From the NCBI GenBank assembly GCA_964035575.1, contig OZ037915.1:496001-560000 (forward strand): a stretch of 64,000 nucleotides of DNA, in the 5' to 3' direction. Below are positions 43,581 to 53,961 of this stretch, in pieces (positions within the stretch are counted from its first letter, which is position 1; every line of letters begins with the position of its first letter). A model generated the notes under the pieces. It ran no database searches, was not told the DNA's origin, and saw nothing but the letters and a program-made list of their open reading frames with translations. Made by a program: the position numbers and the translations under genes. Source of the DNA: Rhynchopus sp. YZ270_cl-10. Lineage: Eukaryota; Euglenozoa; Diplonemea; Diplonemida; Diplonemidae.

Positions 43581-44001
43581 AAAGGGGGGGGGAGTGATAG
43601 GTGCTTGCCACGTACAAAGAGCATGTGTGCACTGATCGCAATGGGATATATATTGTGGACGCAAGAAGAATGACACATATGCCACGTATGTTCACAATAA
43701 AGAGAACAATTTGAAACCAAAGAAAAGTCCTTTTTTTTTGACGGGTGTGGTTCTGAAATGGACATAACAGTTCCCGATTTCCTTCAATGGAATGTCATGT
43801 GGTTTTGGAAAAATAACCAAAATGTGACAATGTGATTATAAAAAATCTGAGACACGAAAGTAAATGCGTGTCTCATAATATGTCCTCTCGTAGAGGAGTT
43901 CCAAAAATTAAAATTATAAGCTAGTCATAAAAAAAGGGCGCAAAAACCCGAAAACCGCGCAAAGAACAGCCCTCCCGTTCAAATTACACCATTCACACCT
44001 C

Positions 44002-47000
44002 TCAAATCGTCACCTTCCCGGAGTGGTCCGATCTGCCCATTTGGCTGAGATCATCTTGGACCAGCATTCTCTCGAGGTCGTCTAGCATCAGCCTGTCGCT
44101 CTTGTCATTCTTGCGCTTCATCATCATCATCGTGAGAAGACCCAGGAACCCAAACACAGCCACAATGATCAGCACAATCGTCCACCACGGGAACGACGAA
44201 CCGTCCTTGCTGTCCTCGTCAGGCGCCGTCCCCCTGTCGGGAGCGTACGAAGGCGCAACCGTCTCCCCCTCCGGCAGCGCTGTCGCAGGAGCCTCCGTGT
44301 CTGGCGCATCTGTCACTGCAACTGGCTGTGCCGTCTCCGGCGCGTCTGTTGTGGGTGCAAGCGACGTACCTGGTGCCAGTGTGCGTGTTGCAGGTGCGCT
44401 CGTGTCGGGTGTCTCCGTCCTTGGTGCAAACGTCCTCCCAGCAGGAAGTGCTGTGGGCACAGCGGTCTCAGGTGCGTCAGTTGCAGGTGCGGATGTTGCA
44501 GGTGCATCGGTCGCGGGTGCAGTGGTCTCAGGTGCCAGAGTCTTGCCGGCAGGAAGTGCTGTGGGCATTGCTGTCTCAGGTGCAGGTGTGCGTGGCGCCT
44601 GTGTCTGTGGTACCGATGTGGCTGGTGCAGTGGTGTCGGGTGCCAGAGTCTTGCCAGCAGGAAGTGCTGTGGGCATAGCAGTTGCAGGTGCGTCAGTCGC
44701 AGGTGCCGTTGTTGCAGGGACACGAGTCTCAGGTGCAGTGGTCTCAGGTGCAAGAGTCTTGCCAACAGGAAGTGCTGTGGGCATTGATGTCTCAGGTGCA
44801 CGTGTGGGTGGTGCATCCGTGAGAGGAGCCAACGTCGCGGGTGCACCAGTGACAGGTGGCATCGTCTTTCCGGCAGGAAGCGCAGTCGGCACAACAGTCG
44901 CAGGTGCGTCCGTCGCAGGAGCAGATGTTGCGGGTGCACGAGTCTCAGGTGCCAGAGTCTTGCCAACAGGAAGTGCTGTGGGCATTGATGTCTCAGGTGC
45001 ACGTGTGAGAGGTGCATCTGTGACTGGGGCAGATGTTGCTGGTGCACGAGTCTCAGGTGCCAGAGTCTTGCCGGCAGGAAGTGCTGTCGGTGTGACTGTC
45101 TCAGGTGCACGTGTTGCCGGTACCTCCGTTGTGGGTGGGCGAGTCTCAGGTGCATCTGTGCGAGGAGCCAATGTTGCGGGTGCACGAGTGGCAGGTGGCA
45201 TCGTCTCTCCTGCAGGAAGCGCAGTCGGCACAACAGTCGCAGGTGCGTCAGTTGCAGGTGCGGATGTTGCGGGTGCACGAGTCTCAGGTGCAGTGGTCTC
45301 AGGTGCCAGAGTCTTGCCAACAGGAAGTGCCGTGGGCATTGCTGTCTCAGGTGCCTCTGTTACCGGAACCTGCGTTGTGGGCGGGCGAGTCTCAGGTGCA
45401 CGTGTGAGAGGTGCATCTGTGACTGGGGCAGATGTTGCGGGTGCAGTGGTCTCAGGTGCCAGAGTCTTGCCAGCAGGAATTGCAGTCGGTGTAGCAGTCT
45501 CAGGTGCACGTGTTGCAGGTACCTCCGTTGTGGGTGGTCGAGTCTCAGGTGCACCTGTGACAGGTGCTTGTGTCAACGGTGCCTCAGTACTGGGCGCAGT
45601 TGTCTCAGGAGCCAGTGTCTTCCCTGCTGGTACAGAGGTCGGCGTCGCTGTCTTGGGTGCGTCTGTCGCAGGCACCTCTGTGGTGGGTGGGCGTGTCTCA
45701 GGTGCAGTGGTGAGCGGAGCGTTCGTGTCAGGAGCACTTGTGGACGGTGCATCTGTCTTGGGTGCAACCGTCACAGGTGCCATTGTTGCTGGAGCATCCG
45801 TCTCGGGTGTACCTGGTGCCATTGTGCCGCACTGCTCAGTGTTGCTGCGGATGTACGTGCGTGCAAACTTCCCTGCACACGTCACACTTCCCCAGTCCTT
45901 TGCCGCACAGGATCCAGGGTTCAGTGCCGCAGACACCTCAGCCTTGTCGGCGTAGCTCCACTGTGTCCAGCTCAGCTTCACACCCAAAGAGCCTGCGTTG
46001 TTGAACAGGTCGAGGAACTGCTTCGCCTCCGTCAGGTACGGACCACCGTCACCGCTTGCCTGTGAGGATCCCCACTCAGACACGAAGATCGGGATCTGGG
46101 ATGCGTACTGTGTCACACGTGACGTGAGGCTCATGTGCGAACCTGCGTAGAAGTGGAACACGTACATCACGTTGTGCGGTGCGTTCACAGGTGTTGCAGC
46201 AGCCTGGTCGATCTCCTGACTCCACGTCGGTGTGCCTGCAAGGATCACAGTCTCAGTGTCGATCGCACGGATCACACCAATGATCCTGTTGTGGTAGGAC
46301 ACAACCTCACTCCAGGACACACCGTTGGGCTCGTTTGCAATCTCAAACAGAACGTGTGTCTCGTCCTTCAGTTTCGTCGCCATCTCAGTCCAGAACGCGT
46401 CAGCACCCGAGTACTCAGGGTCGTTCGGGTTTCCAGGGCTCAGCATGTGCCAGTCCACAATCACGTAGATGCCAAGTTCCTTGCACCACTGCACAATGTT
46501 CAGCATGGTGTCCTTCTGGGAAGGGTCGTGTGCGTATCCACCCTCACCAATGTACATTGCAGCACGGAACACATTGATACCCCAGTCCTCCACAAGGTGC
46601 TGGATGCTCGCCTTCGAGTAGCAGTCGGGGAACCAGTGCAGACCGTGCGAGCTCATACCCATCAGCTGCACAGTCTCGCCGTCCTTCCCAACAAGCTGCA
46701 GTCCACCAGACCCACCAAGACGCAGCTTGCCGTGGCATGTCGCAAACCCTGTGCTGTCCACTGCAAGTGTGTCCTCGTCCATTCCTGCAGGCAGGGCACA
46801 GGTGCTGCTGCCACCTCCTCCACCACCACCACCCTGGAAGTTGCAAGAGTCCTGTGAAGCACAGCAGCACTTGCACCAGCACTCAGATCCATCATCAGTG
46901 CCACAGTTCGCCCCGTTGCTTGTCCATGAGCAGTCACACCCAGATGTGTCAGAGGGACATGTCACAGACGAAGAAGGAGCGTCAGTCGTCGCAACAGGCA

Positions 47001-48285
47001 TTGGTGTTGGTGCAGCAGTCGACCACGTTGGCATGTCTGTCGGAGGTGCGTCAGTTGCGCCAGGAACACTTGTCTGTGGTCCGCACTGCTCAGTGTTGCT
47101 GCGGATGTACGTGCGTGCAAACTTCCCTGCACACGTTACACTTCCCCAGTCCTTTGCCGCACAGGATCCAGGGTTCAGTGCCGCAGACACCTCAGCCTTG
47201 TCGGCGTAGCTCCACTGTGTCCAGCTCAGCTTCACACCCAAAGAACCTGCGTTGTTGAACAGGTCGAGGAACTGCTTCGCCTCCGTCAGGTACGGACCAC
47301 CGTCACCGCTTGCCTGTGAGGATCCCCACTCAGACACGAAGATCGGGATCTGGGATGCGTACTGTGTCACACGTGACGTGAGGCTCATGTGCGAACCTGC
47401 GTAGAAGTGGAACACGTACATCACGTTGTGCGGTGCGTTCACAGGTGTTGCAGCAGCCTGGTCGATCTCCTGACTCCACGTTGGTGTGCCTGCAAGGATC
47501 ACAGTCTCAGTGTCGATCGCACGGATCACACCAATGATCCTGTTGTGGTAGGATACAACCTCACTCCAGGACACACCGTTGGGCTCGTTTGCAATCTCAA
47601 ACAGAACGTGTGTCTCGTCCTTCAGTTTCGTTGCCATCTCAGTCCAGAACGCGTCAGCACCCGAGTACTCAGGGTCGTTTGGGTTTCCAGGGCTCAGCAT
47701 GTGCCAGTCCACAATCACGTAGATGCCAAGTTCCTTGCACCACTGCACAATGTTCAGCATGGTGTCCTTCTGGGAAGGGTCGTGTGCGTATCCACCCTCA
47801 CCAATGTACATTGCAGCACGGAACACGTTGATGCCCCAGTCCTCCACAAGGTGCTGGATGCTCGCCTTCGAGTAGCAGTCGGGGAACCAGTGCAGACCGT
47901 GCGAGCTCATACCCATCAGCTGCACAGTCTCGCCGTCCTTCCCAACAAGCTGCAGTCCACCAGACCCACCAAGACGCAGCTTTCCGTGGCATGTCGCAAA
48001 CCCTGTGCTGTCCACTGCAGGTGTGTCCTCGTCCATGCCTGCAGGCAGGGCACAGGTGCTGCTGCCACCTCCTCCACCACCACCACCCTGGAAGTTGCAA
48101 GAGTCCTGTGAAGCACAGCAGCACTTGCACCAGCACTCAGATCCGTCATCAGAACCACAGTTCGCCCCGTTGCTTGTCCATGAGCAGTCACACCCAGATG
48201 TGTCAGAGGGACAGGTCACTGCTGACACTGGGTCTATCGAGAGCGTCACGCCCAATAGGCAGAGGGAAATGACGAGCTTCCCCAT
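44002..48285 (-). CDS. Membrane-anchored protein with two tandem GH5 cellulase modules
   Basis: 1427 residues with the same plan as the gene at 35922-41141 but two GH5 units (23-440 and 441-820). Both catalytic Glu are kept in each (IANEPNG and FVSEWGSS). The Thr/Ala/Pro linker is longer, about 540 residues. The membrane helix at about 1368-1390 and the tail differ in sequence from the paralogue but keep DRLMLxDLE and a V-T/S-I end (KVTI), so tail function is probably conserved. Predicted surface endo-beta-1,4-glucanase. The signal peptide (MGKLVISLCLLGV) and 5' flank are near-identical to the paralogue, showing recent gene duplication; module number differs, which fits unequal crossing over between 1254-bp units. 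An open frame of over 600 codons on the opposite strand is a codon-periodicity shadow of the linker. Confidence 0.92.
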   Translation of the reverse strand: MGKLVISLCLLGVTLSIDPVSAVTCPSDTSGCDCSWTSNGANCGSDDGSECWCKCCCASQDSCNFQGGGGGGGGSSTCALPAGMDEDTPAVDSTGFATCHGKLRLGGSGGLQLVGKDGETVQLMGMSSHGLHWFPDCYSKASIQHLVEDWGINVFRAAMYIGEGGYAHDPSQKDTMLNIVQWCKELGIYVIVDWHMLSPGNPNDPEYSGADAFWTEMATKLKDETHVLFEIANEPNGVSWSEVVSYHNRIIGVIRAIDTETVILAGTPTWSQEIDQAAATPVNAPHNVMYVFHFYAGSHMSLTSRVTQYASQIPIFVSEWGSSQASGDGGPYLTEAKQFLDLFNNAGSLGVKLSWTQWSYADKAEVSAALNPGSCAAKDWGSVTCAGKFARTYIRSNTEQCGPQTSVPGATDAPPTDMPTWSTAAPTPMPVATTDAPSSSVTCPSDTSGCDCSWTSNGANCGTDDGSECWCKCCCASQDSCNFQGGGGGGGGSSTCALPAGMDEDTLAVDSTGFATCHGKLRLGGSGGLQLVGKDGETVQLMGMSSHGLHWFPDCYSKASIQHLVEDWGINVFRAAMYIGEGGYAHDPSQKDTMLNIVQWCKELGIYVIVDWHMLSPGNPNDPEYSGADAFWTEMATKLKDETHVLFEIANEPNGVSWSEVVSYHNRIIGVIRAIDTETVILAGTPTWSQEIDQAAATPVNAPHNVMYVFHFYAGSHMSLTSRVTQYASQIPIFVSEWGSSQASGDGGPYLTEAKQFLDLFNNAGSLGVKLSWTQWSYADKAEVSAALNPGSCAAKDWGSVTCAGKFARTYIRSNTEQCGTMAPGTPETDAPATMAPVTVAPKTDAPSTSAPDTNAPLTTAPETRPPTTEVPATDAPKTATPTSVPAGKTLAPETTAPSTEAPLTQAPVTGAPETRPPTTEVPATRAPETATPTAIPAGKTLAPETTAPATSAPVTDAPLTRAPETRPPTTQVPVTEAPETAMPTALPVGKTLAPETTAPETRAPATSAPATDAPATVVPTALPAGETMPPATRAPATLAPRTDAPETRPPTTEVPATRAPETVTPTALPAGKTLAPETRAPATSAPVTDAPLTRAPETSMPTALPVGKTLAPETRAPATSAPATDAPATVVPTALPAGKTMPPVTGAPATLAPLTDAPPTRAPETSMPTALPVGKTLAPETTAPETRVPATTAPATDAPATAMPTALPAGKTLAPDTTAPATSVPQTQAPRTPAPETAMPTALPAGKTLAPETTAPATDAPATSAPATDAPETAVPTALPAGRTFAPRTETPDTSAPATRTLAPGTSLAPTTDAPETAQPVAVTDAPDTEAPATALPEGETVAPSYAPDRGTAPDEDSKDGSSFPWWTIVLIIVAVFGFLGLLTMMMMKRKNDKSDRLMLDDLERMLVQDDLSQMGRSDHSGKVTI

Positions 48286-48807
48286 TACGGCAATGCAAAG
48301 AGTTTAGAAAAAGAAAAAGAAACTACAAAACTAAACGAGATGTATCTCTGTGTGTGGAGGTGACTTCAAGGGAGGGAACAACACAGCACGACAAAAAACA
48401 TTACCTTTTTTTCCCCCTATTTTTGTTTTATATTTTTGCGGGGAAGATGGATGACTCAATACTGACCACACTACTTTTTTATATTGGACCAAATGATTCC
48501 CCAAGCCCACTGCATTATACAGTTGGGTCGGGCACCTATTTGAAGCACAGATGCAACACAACACACTTGAGAGCTATACACTTCATATAGTATCTCTCAA
48601 AGGTGTGCACACATGCACAGTATACAAACAAGGTAACCACTTAACTCCATTATAGTTGGGAACAGAAGGAGTCACGCTAATGAACGGGGTAGTTGGCAGC
48701 ATAGGGAGACTGTCGCATATTGCAGGAAGTGCGAGGTAAAAGAGGAGGGGGTGTGAAGGTAGGGGGATCTGTCAAATGGCGACAAAAAAAAAATGAAATA
48801 AAAAAGG

Positions 48808-48847
48808 GTTTATAAGATGAACCGAAGCCTCTCGTGCTGAGTCACCT
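48808..48847 (+). repeat. Hairpin-GTCACC motif, copy d
   Basis: GTTTATAAGATGAACCGAAG, loop CTCTCGT region, GCTGAGTCACC; pairing is weaker than in copy a. Confidence 0.55.
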
Positions 48848-49519
48848 TTAAAATGGAAAGGAAAAAAATCGAAAAGGATAAATCAAAAAAAAAATGTAAG
48901 AGAGTTGAGAATGTGTCACAGAGTGGGTTGGGAAGGGCGGTAAAAGAGGGTGTGGGCAAAGGATTGTGAAAAGATATTACTATTATTTTTTGACTCCCGC
49001 ACGCTCAGCAATAATCCCTTGGGAGAATTGCAGAGTGTCCACAAAATGCTCACGTCTCTTCGCCCCTCCTGCACTGCACTCATATGTGATATTTTCTAGC
49101 AATCCTTTTTGCTCTACCTTTAAAAATAAGAACGGGAGAATATAACAAACAAATGTGTTTGCCGAATGCACATGCAGCAGAACCCCTGAACAACATTTTC
49201 CATGACAGATCGTTGGGAGAACCCAAAGGAGAAATTAATAATAACTGAGAAACACAAAAAATAGTAGTTTTTTTTTGTCGTTGATTGCTCAACTACCTCT
49301 GTGGTGAATTGTCGCCGTTTCTCGTTTCTTGGTGATAATTTCTCCTTTAAAGCTGCGCTTACAGGGTAAAAGAATGTCAAAGGAAGTGCCCCGAGTGAAC
49401 ACAGGTACAAGAAAAAACAAAATTGAAAGGTAAAGAAAAAATCACGCACATAACTCTTCAGTGGCAACGGAGTTCGGAACCACCTCGGGGAAAAGAAAAG
49501 AAAACAAACGAATCATTAT

Positions 49520-49714
49520 TGTCAACGGTCTCTTTTAATAGGGGTGGATGGAAGTTGATTGCAGCAGACACACTGTCTGGAAGAGACCACAGAAAAGAAA
49601 GGAACCGGGGTTGTGCAGCATCATTGGCAAAAAGCAGACGAGGGTGGCGTGGGTGCGTGAAATTGTATGTTGTGTTGTGCGCCTCTTTACCACATCGCCT
49701 GTATGCCTGCTGCA
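49520..49714. repeat. Conserved spacer block, copy 2
   Basis: Same GGTCTCT/AGAGACC fold; lies about 455 bp 3' of the first G8 gene stop. Confidence 0.75.
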
Positions 49715-50169
49715 GTCTTCCCCAAGCTTTTTGTCTTTTTCGCAGTTCTATACATTTTGTTTCGTCTCCCAAACGTGGCTGCTTTGTGTAGTAGAGAAAC
49801 GTGCGCAAAATGCGCACAACCGAAGACTCGTATATTGGCTGCCACAGAAGGCTGCCTAGAGCAAATGACAGGTCATAGGAGACCCGCTGAAAGGTAACAA
49901 GGTAATTGCGTAGAAGAAGAAAGAAGAAGAATAAGAAGACAGCAAGAGTCTCCACAGGAGTGAAGTGACGCGCAAATGAATACGCGTCTTCTGTGGACCT
50001 TCTTCAAGGGGATTGATGTAATGTTGCGTGCACACAGCCTGTCTAGCAAAACCAATGACTAAACAACGTTGCTGTTTCCGTGAACGCAAAAAGTGAAGTT
50101 GAAAGTAGAAAACAAACAGCAGAGGAAAACGTGCGCACCGTTGTGGCCATGTGAGGCACGTGTGTCCAC

Positions 50170-53100
50170 TTATCCCAGCACACGGCACGTCCAGCTGTTG
50201 AAGTTGCATGAGTACCGGCACTGTGCGTAGTACTTCGACGCCTCGAAGCACTGTGTCCCAGACGGGCAGCAGGCTGTGTTCTTCAGGCAGTTGCCCCATG
50301 CACGCAACTCAACGCCGTTGCACGATGTGCTTGGTGGTGGCGGAGGTGGTGTCGGTGCAGACGTGCCAAGCACCACACACGACCAGCTGTTCTTGATGCT
50401 GCACCTCTTCCTGCACTGTGCGTAGTAACGGTTCTTTTCGAAGCACTGTGTGCCAGACGGACAGCAGGACGTGTCCTTGCGGCAGTTGCCCCACTTCTTC
50501 AGCGTCTTCGCGCAACCAGTGGAAGGCACAGACACAGGAGTGTTCGTCCTGGGTGCAGACGTGCGTGGGGCAGAAGTGTCTGGTGCTGTTGTTCTCGGAG
50601 CTGCAGTCGAAGGTGCTGCTGTCTCAGGCACCACAGGTGTGTTCGTTCTCGGTGCTGCTGTCCTGGGTGCGTCTGTCCTCGGGGCAGCCGTGTCTGGTGC
50701 GGAAGTCCTGGGTGCAGCAGTGCGTGGTGCAGATGTGGCAGGTGCTCCAGTTCTGGGTGCCTCTGTTCTCTGAACTGCAGGTGTCTCAGTCGAGGGTGCT
50801 GCTGTCACAGGTACAACAGGTGTGTTGGTCCTCGGAGCAGATGTACGTGGTGCAGTTGTGTCAGGTGCTGCTGTTCTGGGTGCAGACGTCCGTGGTGCAG
50901 TCGTGCGTGGTGCAGATGTGTCTGGTGCCAAAGTCCTTGGTGCAGTCGTGTCAGGCGCTGATGTTCTAGGCGCAGACGTGCGTGGTGCAGCAGTCGCTGG
51001 TGCCGCTGTCACTGCAGAAAGCCCTGGGCAGGGCACGTTGTAGTCGGGGATGCGCTCTGTTGGCTTGACGGCGCAGAAGCCCCTCCAGTCTGCAGCACAG
51101 CTTGCCTCGACGATGATCTTGTACGCAGTGTGCGTGTCGTACACCCAGGCACCGCCACGTACAAACTTGCCCCCGTCGACACTCTCGGGCAGCTTCGGCC
51201 TGAGGTAGAGTGTGTTCGTGCGCGTGTCAAAGAAGTACTTCCCCAAAGGGTCAGCCTCAACCTCTGCCAGCGAGGACGCAGCCTCCAGCGTGCGGGACAG
51301 GCGCCACTGCCATCTGTGTTCCGCAGTCACCGTGAACGTTGTCCCTGCGGGGTAGCTGGTCGCAAAACGCAGTGTCGACTCGTTCGGCACCTGCTCGGGT
51401 GCAAGCTCAAACTTCTTTGGCGCACCACCATCGAGCCACATGTACCAGCCTGTGCCTGTCACTCCTGTGATGCCATTGTTCTGTGTGATGGTCGACTTGC
51501 GAACGATGCTGTCGCGGTTCCAGAGTGCAACGTATCCCACGTTGCAGTTGCTCCAGTCCCACTTCGTCGGGCCGCCTTCTCCGCAGACACCGCTCTGCCC
51601 GATACCGCCGTTGGAGGGGCTGATGTCCGGTGTCGTGACCTTGATGTGCGCAACCTCACGCTCCTCCACACCGGCAGGCGCCTTGGGGCAGAGCCACGTC
51701 TTCCACGTCTCTTGGAAGCGGCAGTCACTGCAGACCTCCCACCAGTTCAGGTTCGACCCGACAATGGTCGGACGCCCTTCCAACGTTGCGGAGCCATCAA
51801 AGTCGATAAAGTTGAAGAAACGTGACGCACCAGACTCGACGATCTTGATGCCAACAAGCAGGTCGGTGTCCACGTTTTCGTATGTGATGCCCCTCGTTGC
51901 GCTGATCTGCTGCGGCTTGAAGACGTCTGAGTGGAAGAGCGCCGACCACACAACGTTGAACATATTCTGCCCAGGGGTGTACGCACTGCAGGAGCTGTCG
52001 TCCTTCGGCCAGTCCGTCTTCCCAGCCACGATAAAGGCCTGGCGGCAGGTCGCCTTCTCAAAGTTCCGGAAGGTCACCCCAGTGACAACCGACTTCACAC
52101 TGATGTCATAGAACTGGAAGCCGTCGTGATGGCGGTCTGCGAACCCCGCATCCGCGTTCCCACTCACACCGTTGACCAAGCCGTTGCCAAGCCACGCCTC
52201 GCCAAACAGTGTCACCGACCGCCCCACATCGTGGAACTCAAACCCATCAATCTCGGCACGCTTCCCCCAATGCAGCATCCCCTTGTTGCTGGCGTACACC
52301 CTCGTGTTCTCAAAGCGCATCCACAGTGCAGTCCCCTCCCACGACTGAAAGCCCTGCTCAGACTCCAGACGTGTGCTTCTATCTGCCCTCCCGCTGGCCC
52401 ACTCCAGACGCGTCTTCGAGTCGTCCGTAAAGGCAAGCTCCCCTCCAATGTAGACACCAGCTGCCGCAGACCAGTAGTTTCCTGTGGAGTGCGCGGTGTT
52501 GCCGAGGAATTTGAGGGTGGGACGGGAGTTGGGGACGAAGTTGGTGTTCTTGAAGACCCCGATGGGTGTGGGCAGACCAGGGAAGCCGAAGCCAGCCCAC
52601 CCACCCGAGGCAACGTTGCCGATGATGCTGTTGTGTGCGTTGGAGAAGTAGAACCCGGTTGCAGAGGCGTCTGCAGGCTGAATACGCTGTCCACTGCGCA
52701 AGCCCCCCGCGTTCAGGTCCTGCAGCACAACCTCACCCGCCTGCGCAACACCCGACGCAGGCACACCAATCGGCTTCACATACGCCGCCATGTTGTGGCT
52801 GAATGTGTTGTTCTCCTCAACCCCGTCCTCCACGTAGTAGCAGCTCCCTGTTGCGTTGAACGCAATGTTCTCTGTGACCACCGCATCATGTGTTCCGTGA
52901 ATGGTGTAGCACCTGAAGTAGGTATCACGCGCCACGTTGTCCGAAAAGTAAGACCCGCTGTTGGACCCGAGGAGATGCATGTGGAAAGGGTAGCGTCCCA
53001 TCGCGTTTGTCTGCCCCATATACCGCGAAGCCACTCCTGCAATGCGGGCACGACGTCCGGCAGCGAGAAGGTGGCCGCCGAAGCCGTCCAGGTCGGGTTC

Positions 53101-53961
53101 ACCTGAAAGCATGACCTGTCTGCTGAGGAGCGCAACTTCGCCTTGGTATTCTGTGCCTGCGTAGTGGTTGTGCTGCAGTGCGGAGGTGAACTGCACAAGA
53201 CGTCCGTTGTCCCCAACAGACCGCACCACCATGACTTCATTCTGGTTCGCGGTGTTCAGATCGGTGTCGTCCGGGATCGTTGTCAAGACCACAACCTCCT
53301 GCCCAGGAAACCAATTCACCGCCTCCTGCAGGTACACTCGGTCGTCACCGCTCTCCACCTTCCGAGCAAGCCTCGTCCACGTCGGTGCAAAGCGCCGCCC
53401 AAAGATGTCGACCTCCCCAGTCCCCACCACAGCAAGTCCCTTCGTACCAAACCCGTGCAGCACGTCCTCTCCATGGGAGCCGTAAAAGCGGATGTCGATG
53501 GGTCCCTGGAGTCTGCAGGTGGGTGCACCGATGCGGAGCTTGCCTTCGACGTAAATGCCTTTCACGGAAAATGCGATGTCTTCGTCACGCAGAATGAGTT
53601 CCGACGAAGCAGGCACAGTGATTGTGTCAAAGCGACGCCCCCAGAGGTCCGAACGTCCCGCCACAACCCGAGTGTTCGCTGGAAGCACAACTGTCGTCTG
53701 TGTGGAGAACAGAGACCCCCACTCCGTGAGCCCCGCCTCGTCAAATGGACATTGACTTTGCGAGGTAACCTCCACCCCTGGTGCGTCCGGGCGGACAAAC
53801 CCGAAGAGCTCTGTGTAGCTAGGTATCACAGCTGGTGTGCTGCCTGCATCCGGAATGGACGGGCTTGGTGGTGTGGGGAACTGTGCATCACCCCCTCCGG
53901 CAAGAGACAGCACGCACAACGTGACACAAGCAACCCTCGACAGGCGGAGTGACGTCCGCAT
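50170..53961 (-). CDS. Secreted G8/beta-helix (CEMIP-like) protein with two CBM1-like domains, copy 1
   Basis: 1263 residues from the ATG at 53961; an upstream in-frame ATG at 54147 gives a low-complexity start not shared in function with the paralogue. Signal peptide about 1-26 ends at GGGDAQ. A G8-type domain (about 70-190) and parallel beta-helix repeats (about 290-470 and onward) match the CEMIP/TMEM2/PKHD1L1 family, including GRYPFHMHL (322-330). A Thr/Ala/Pro linker (about 1020-1150) precedes two Cys-rich domains of about 45 residues with the CBM1 pattern WGNC...CCPSGTQCFE..YYAQC, separated by a Pro-rich spacer. CBM1 binds crystalline cellulose; the family's animal members act on hyaluronan, so a polysaccharide substrate is likely but unknown here. 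UAA stop. Near-identical to 55432-59175. Confidence 0.87.
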   Translation of the reverse strand: MRTSLRLSRVACVTLCVLSLAGGGDAQFPTPPSPSIPDAGSTPAVIPSYTELFGFVRPDAPGVEVTSQSQCPFDEAGLTEWGSLFSTQTTVVLPANTRVVAGRSDLWGRRFDTITVPASSELILRDEDIAFSVKGIYVEGKLRIGAPTCRLQGPIDIRFYGSHGEDVLHGFGTKGLAVVGTGEVDIFGRRFAPTWTRLARKVESGDDRVYLQEAVNWFPGQEVVVLTTIPDDTDLNTANQNEVMVVRSVGDNGRLVQFTSALQHNHYAGTEYQGEVALLSRQVMLSGEPDLDGFGGHLLAAGRRARIAGVASRYMGQTNAMGRYPFHMHLLGSNSGSYFSDNVARDTYFRCYTIHGTHDAVVTENIAFNATGSCYYVEDGVEENNTFSHNMAAYVKPIGVPASGVAQAGEVVLQDLNAGGLRSGQRIQPADASATGFYFSNAHNSIIGNVASGGWAGFGFPGLPTPIGVFKNTNFVPNSRPTLKFLGNTAHSTGNYWSAAAGVYIGGELAFTDDSKTRLEWASGRADRSTRLESEQGFQSWEGTALWMRFENTRVYASNKGMLHWGKRAEIDGFEFHDVGRSVTLFGEAWLGNGLVNGVSGNADAGFADRHHDGFQFYDISVKSVVTGVTFRNFEKATCRQAFIVAGKTDWPKDDSSCSAYTPGQNMFNVVWSALFHSDVFKPQQISATRGITYENVDTDLLVGIKIVESGASRFFNFIDFDGSATLEGRPTIVGSNLNWWEVCSDCRFQETWKTWLCPKAPAGVEEREVAHIKVTTPDISPSNGGIGQSGVCGEGGPTKWDWSNCNVGYVALWNRDSIVRKSTITQNNGITGVTGTGWYMWLDGGAPKKFELAPEQVPNESTLRFATSYPAGTTFTVTAEHRWQWRLSRTLEAASSLAEVEADPLGKYFFDTRTNTLYLRPKLPESVDGGKFVRGGAWVYDTHTAYKIIVEASCAADWRGFCAVKPTERIPDYNVPCPGLSAVTAAPATAAPRTSAPRTSAPDTTAPRTLAPDTSAPRTTAPRTSAPRTAAPDTTAPRTSAPRTNTPVVPVTAAPSTETPAVQRTEAPRTGAPATSAPRTAAPRTSAPDTAAPRTDAPRTAAPRTNTPVVPETAAPSTAAPRTTAPDTSAPRTSAPRTNTPVSVPSTGCAKTLKKWGNCRKDTSCCPSGTQCFEKNRYYAQCRKRCSIKNSWSCVVLGTSAPTPPPPPPSTSCNGVELRAWGNCLKNTACCPSGTQCFEASKYYAQCRYSCNFNSWTCRVLG

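Larger units (their letters stand above)
41142..44001. other. Spacer between the two multi-GH5 genes
   Basis: The 5' flank of the triple-module gene (GGCAATGTAAAGAGTTTAGA) matches the 5' flank of the double-module gene at 48290. An AGAACGGGAGAATATAGCAA block (42402) and the structured block at 42851-43033 recur in the other array spacers. Hairpin motifs lie at 43056-43100 and 43552-43580. A 29-bp stem-loop lies at 42490-42518. No gene seen. Confidence 0.6.
48286..50169. other. Spacer between the double-GH5 gene and the first G8 gene
   Basis: Contains hairpin motif d (48808-48847), the AGAACGGGAGAATATAACAA block (49128), the about 90-bp repeat (49268-49366), the conserved block (49520-49714) and a following region (about 49785-50060) that recurs 3' of the next two genes. 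No gene seen. Confidence 0.6.

Noticed and set aside
44102-45955. 617-codon open frame on the plus strand rich in SGA-V-A repeats (also 35902-37557 and 35949-37667)
   Set aside because: It is the exact antisense of the Thr/Ala/Pro linker of the GH5 genes. Codon periodicity of TxAP repeats leaves the opposite strand without stops; the sense strand has signal peptide, catalytic domains and anchor.
38470-47400. CRISPR array suggested by regular repeats
   Set aside because: The regular repeats are 1254-bp protein modules and TxAP codons in a eukaryotic gene; no short repeat with unique spacers exists.
51931-53106. 391-codon plus-strand open frame (also 57145-58320)
   Set aside because: Antisense shadow of the G8 genes; its conservation between the two copies only reflects their near identity.
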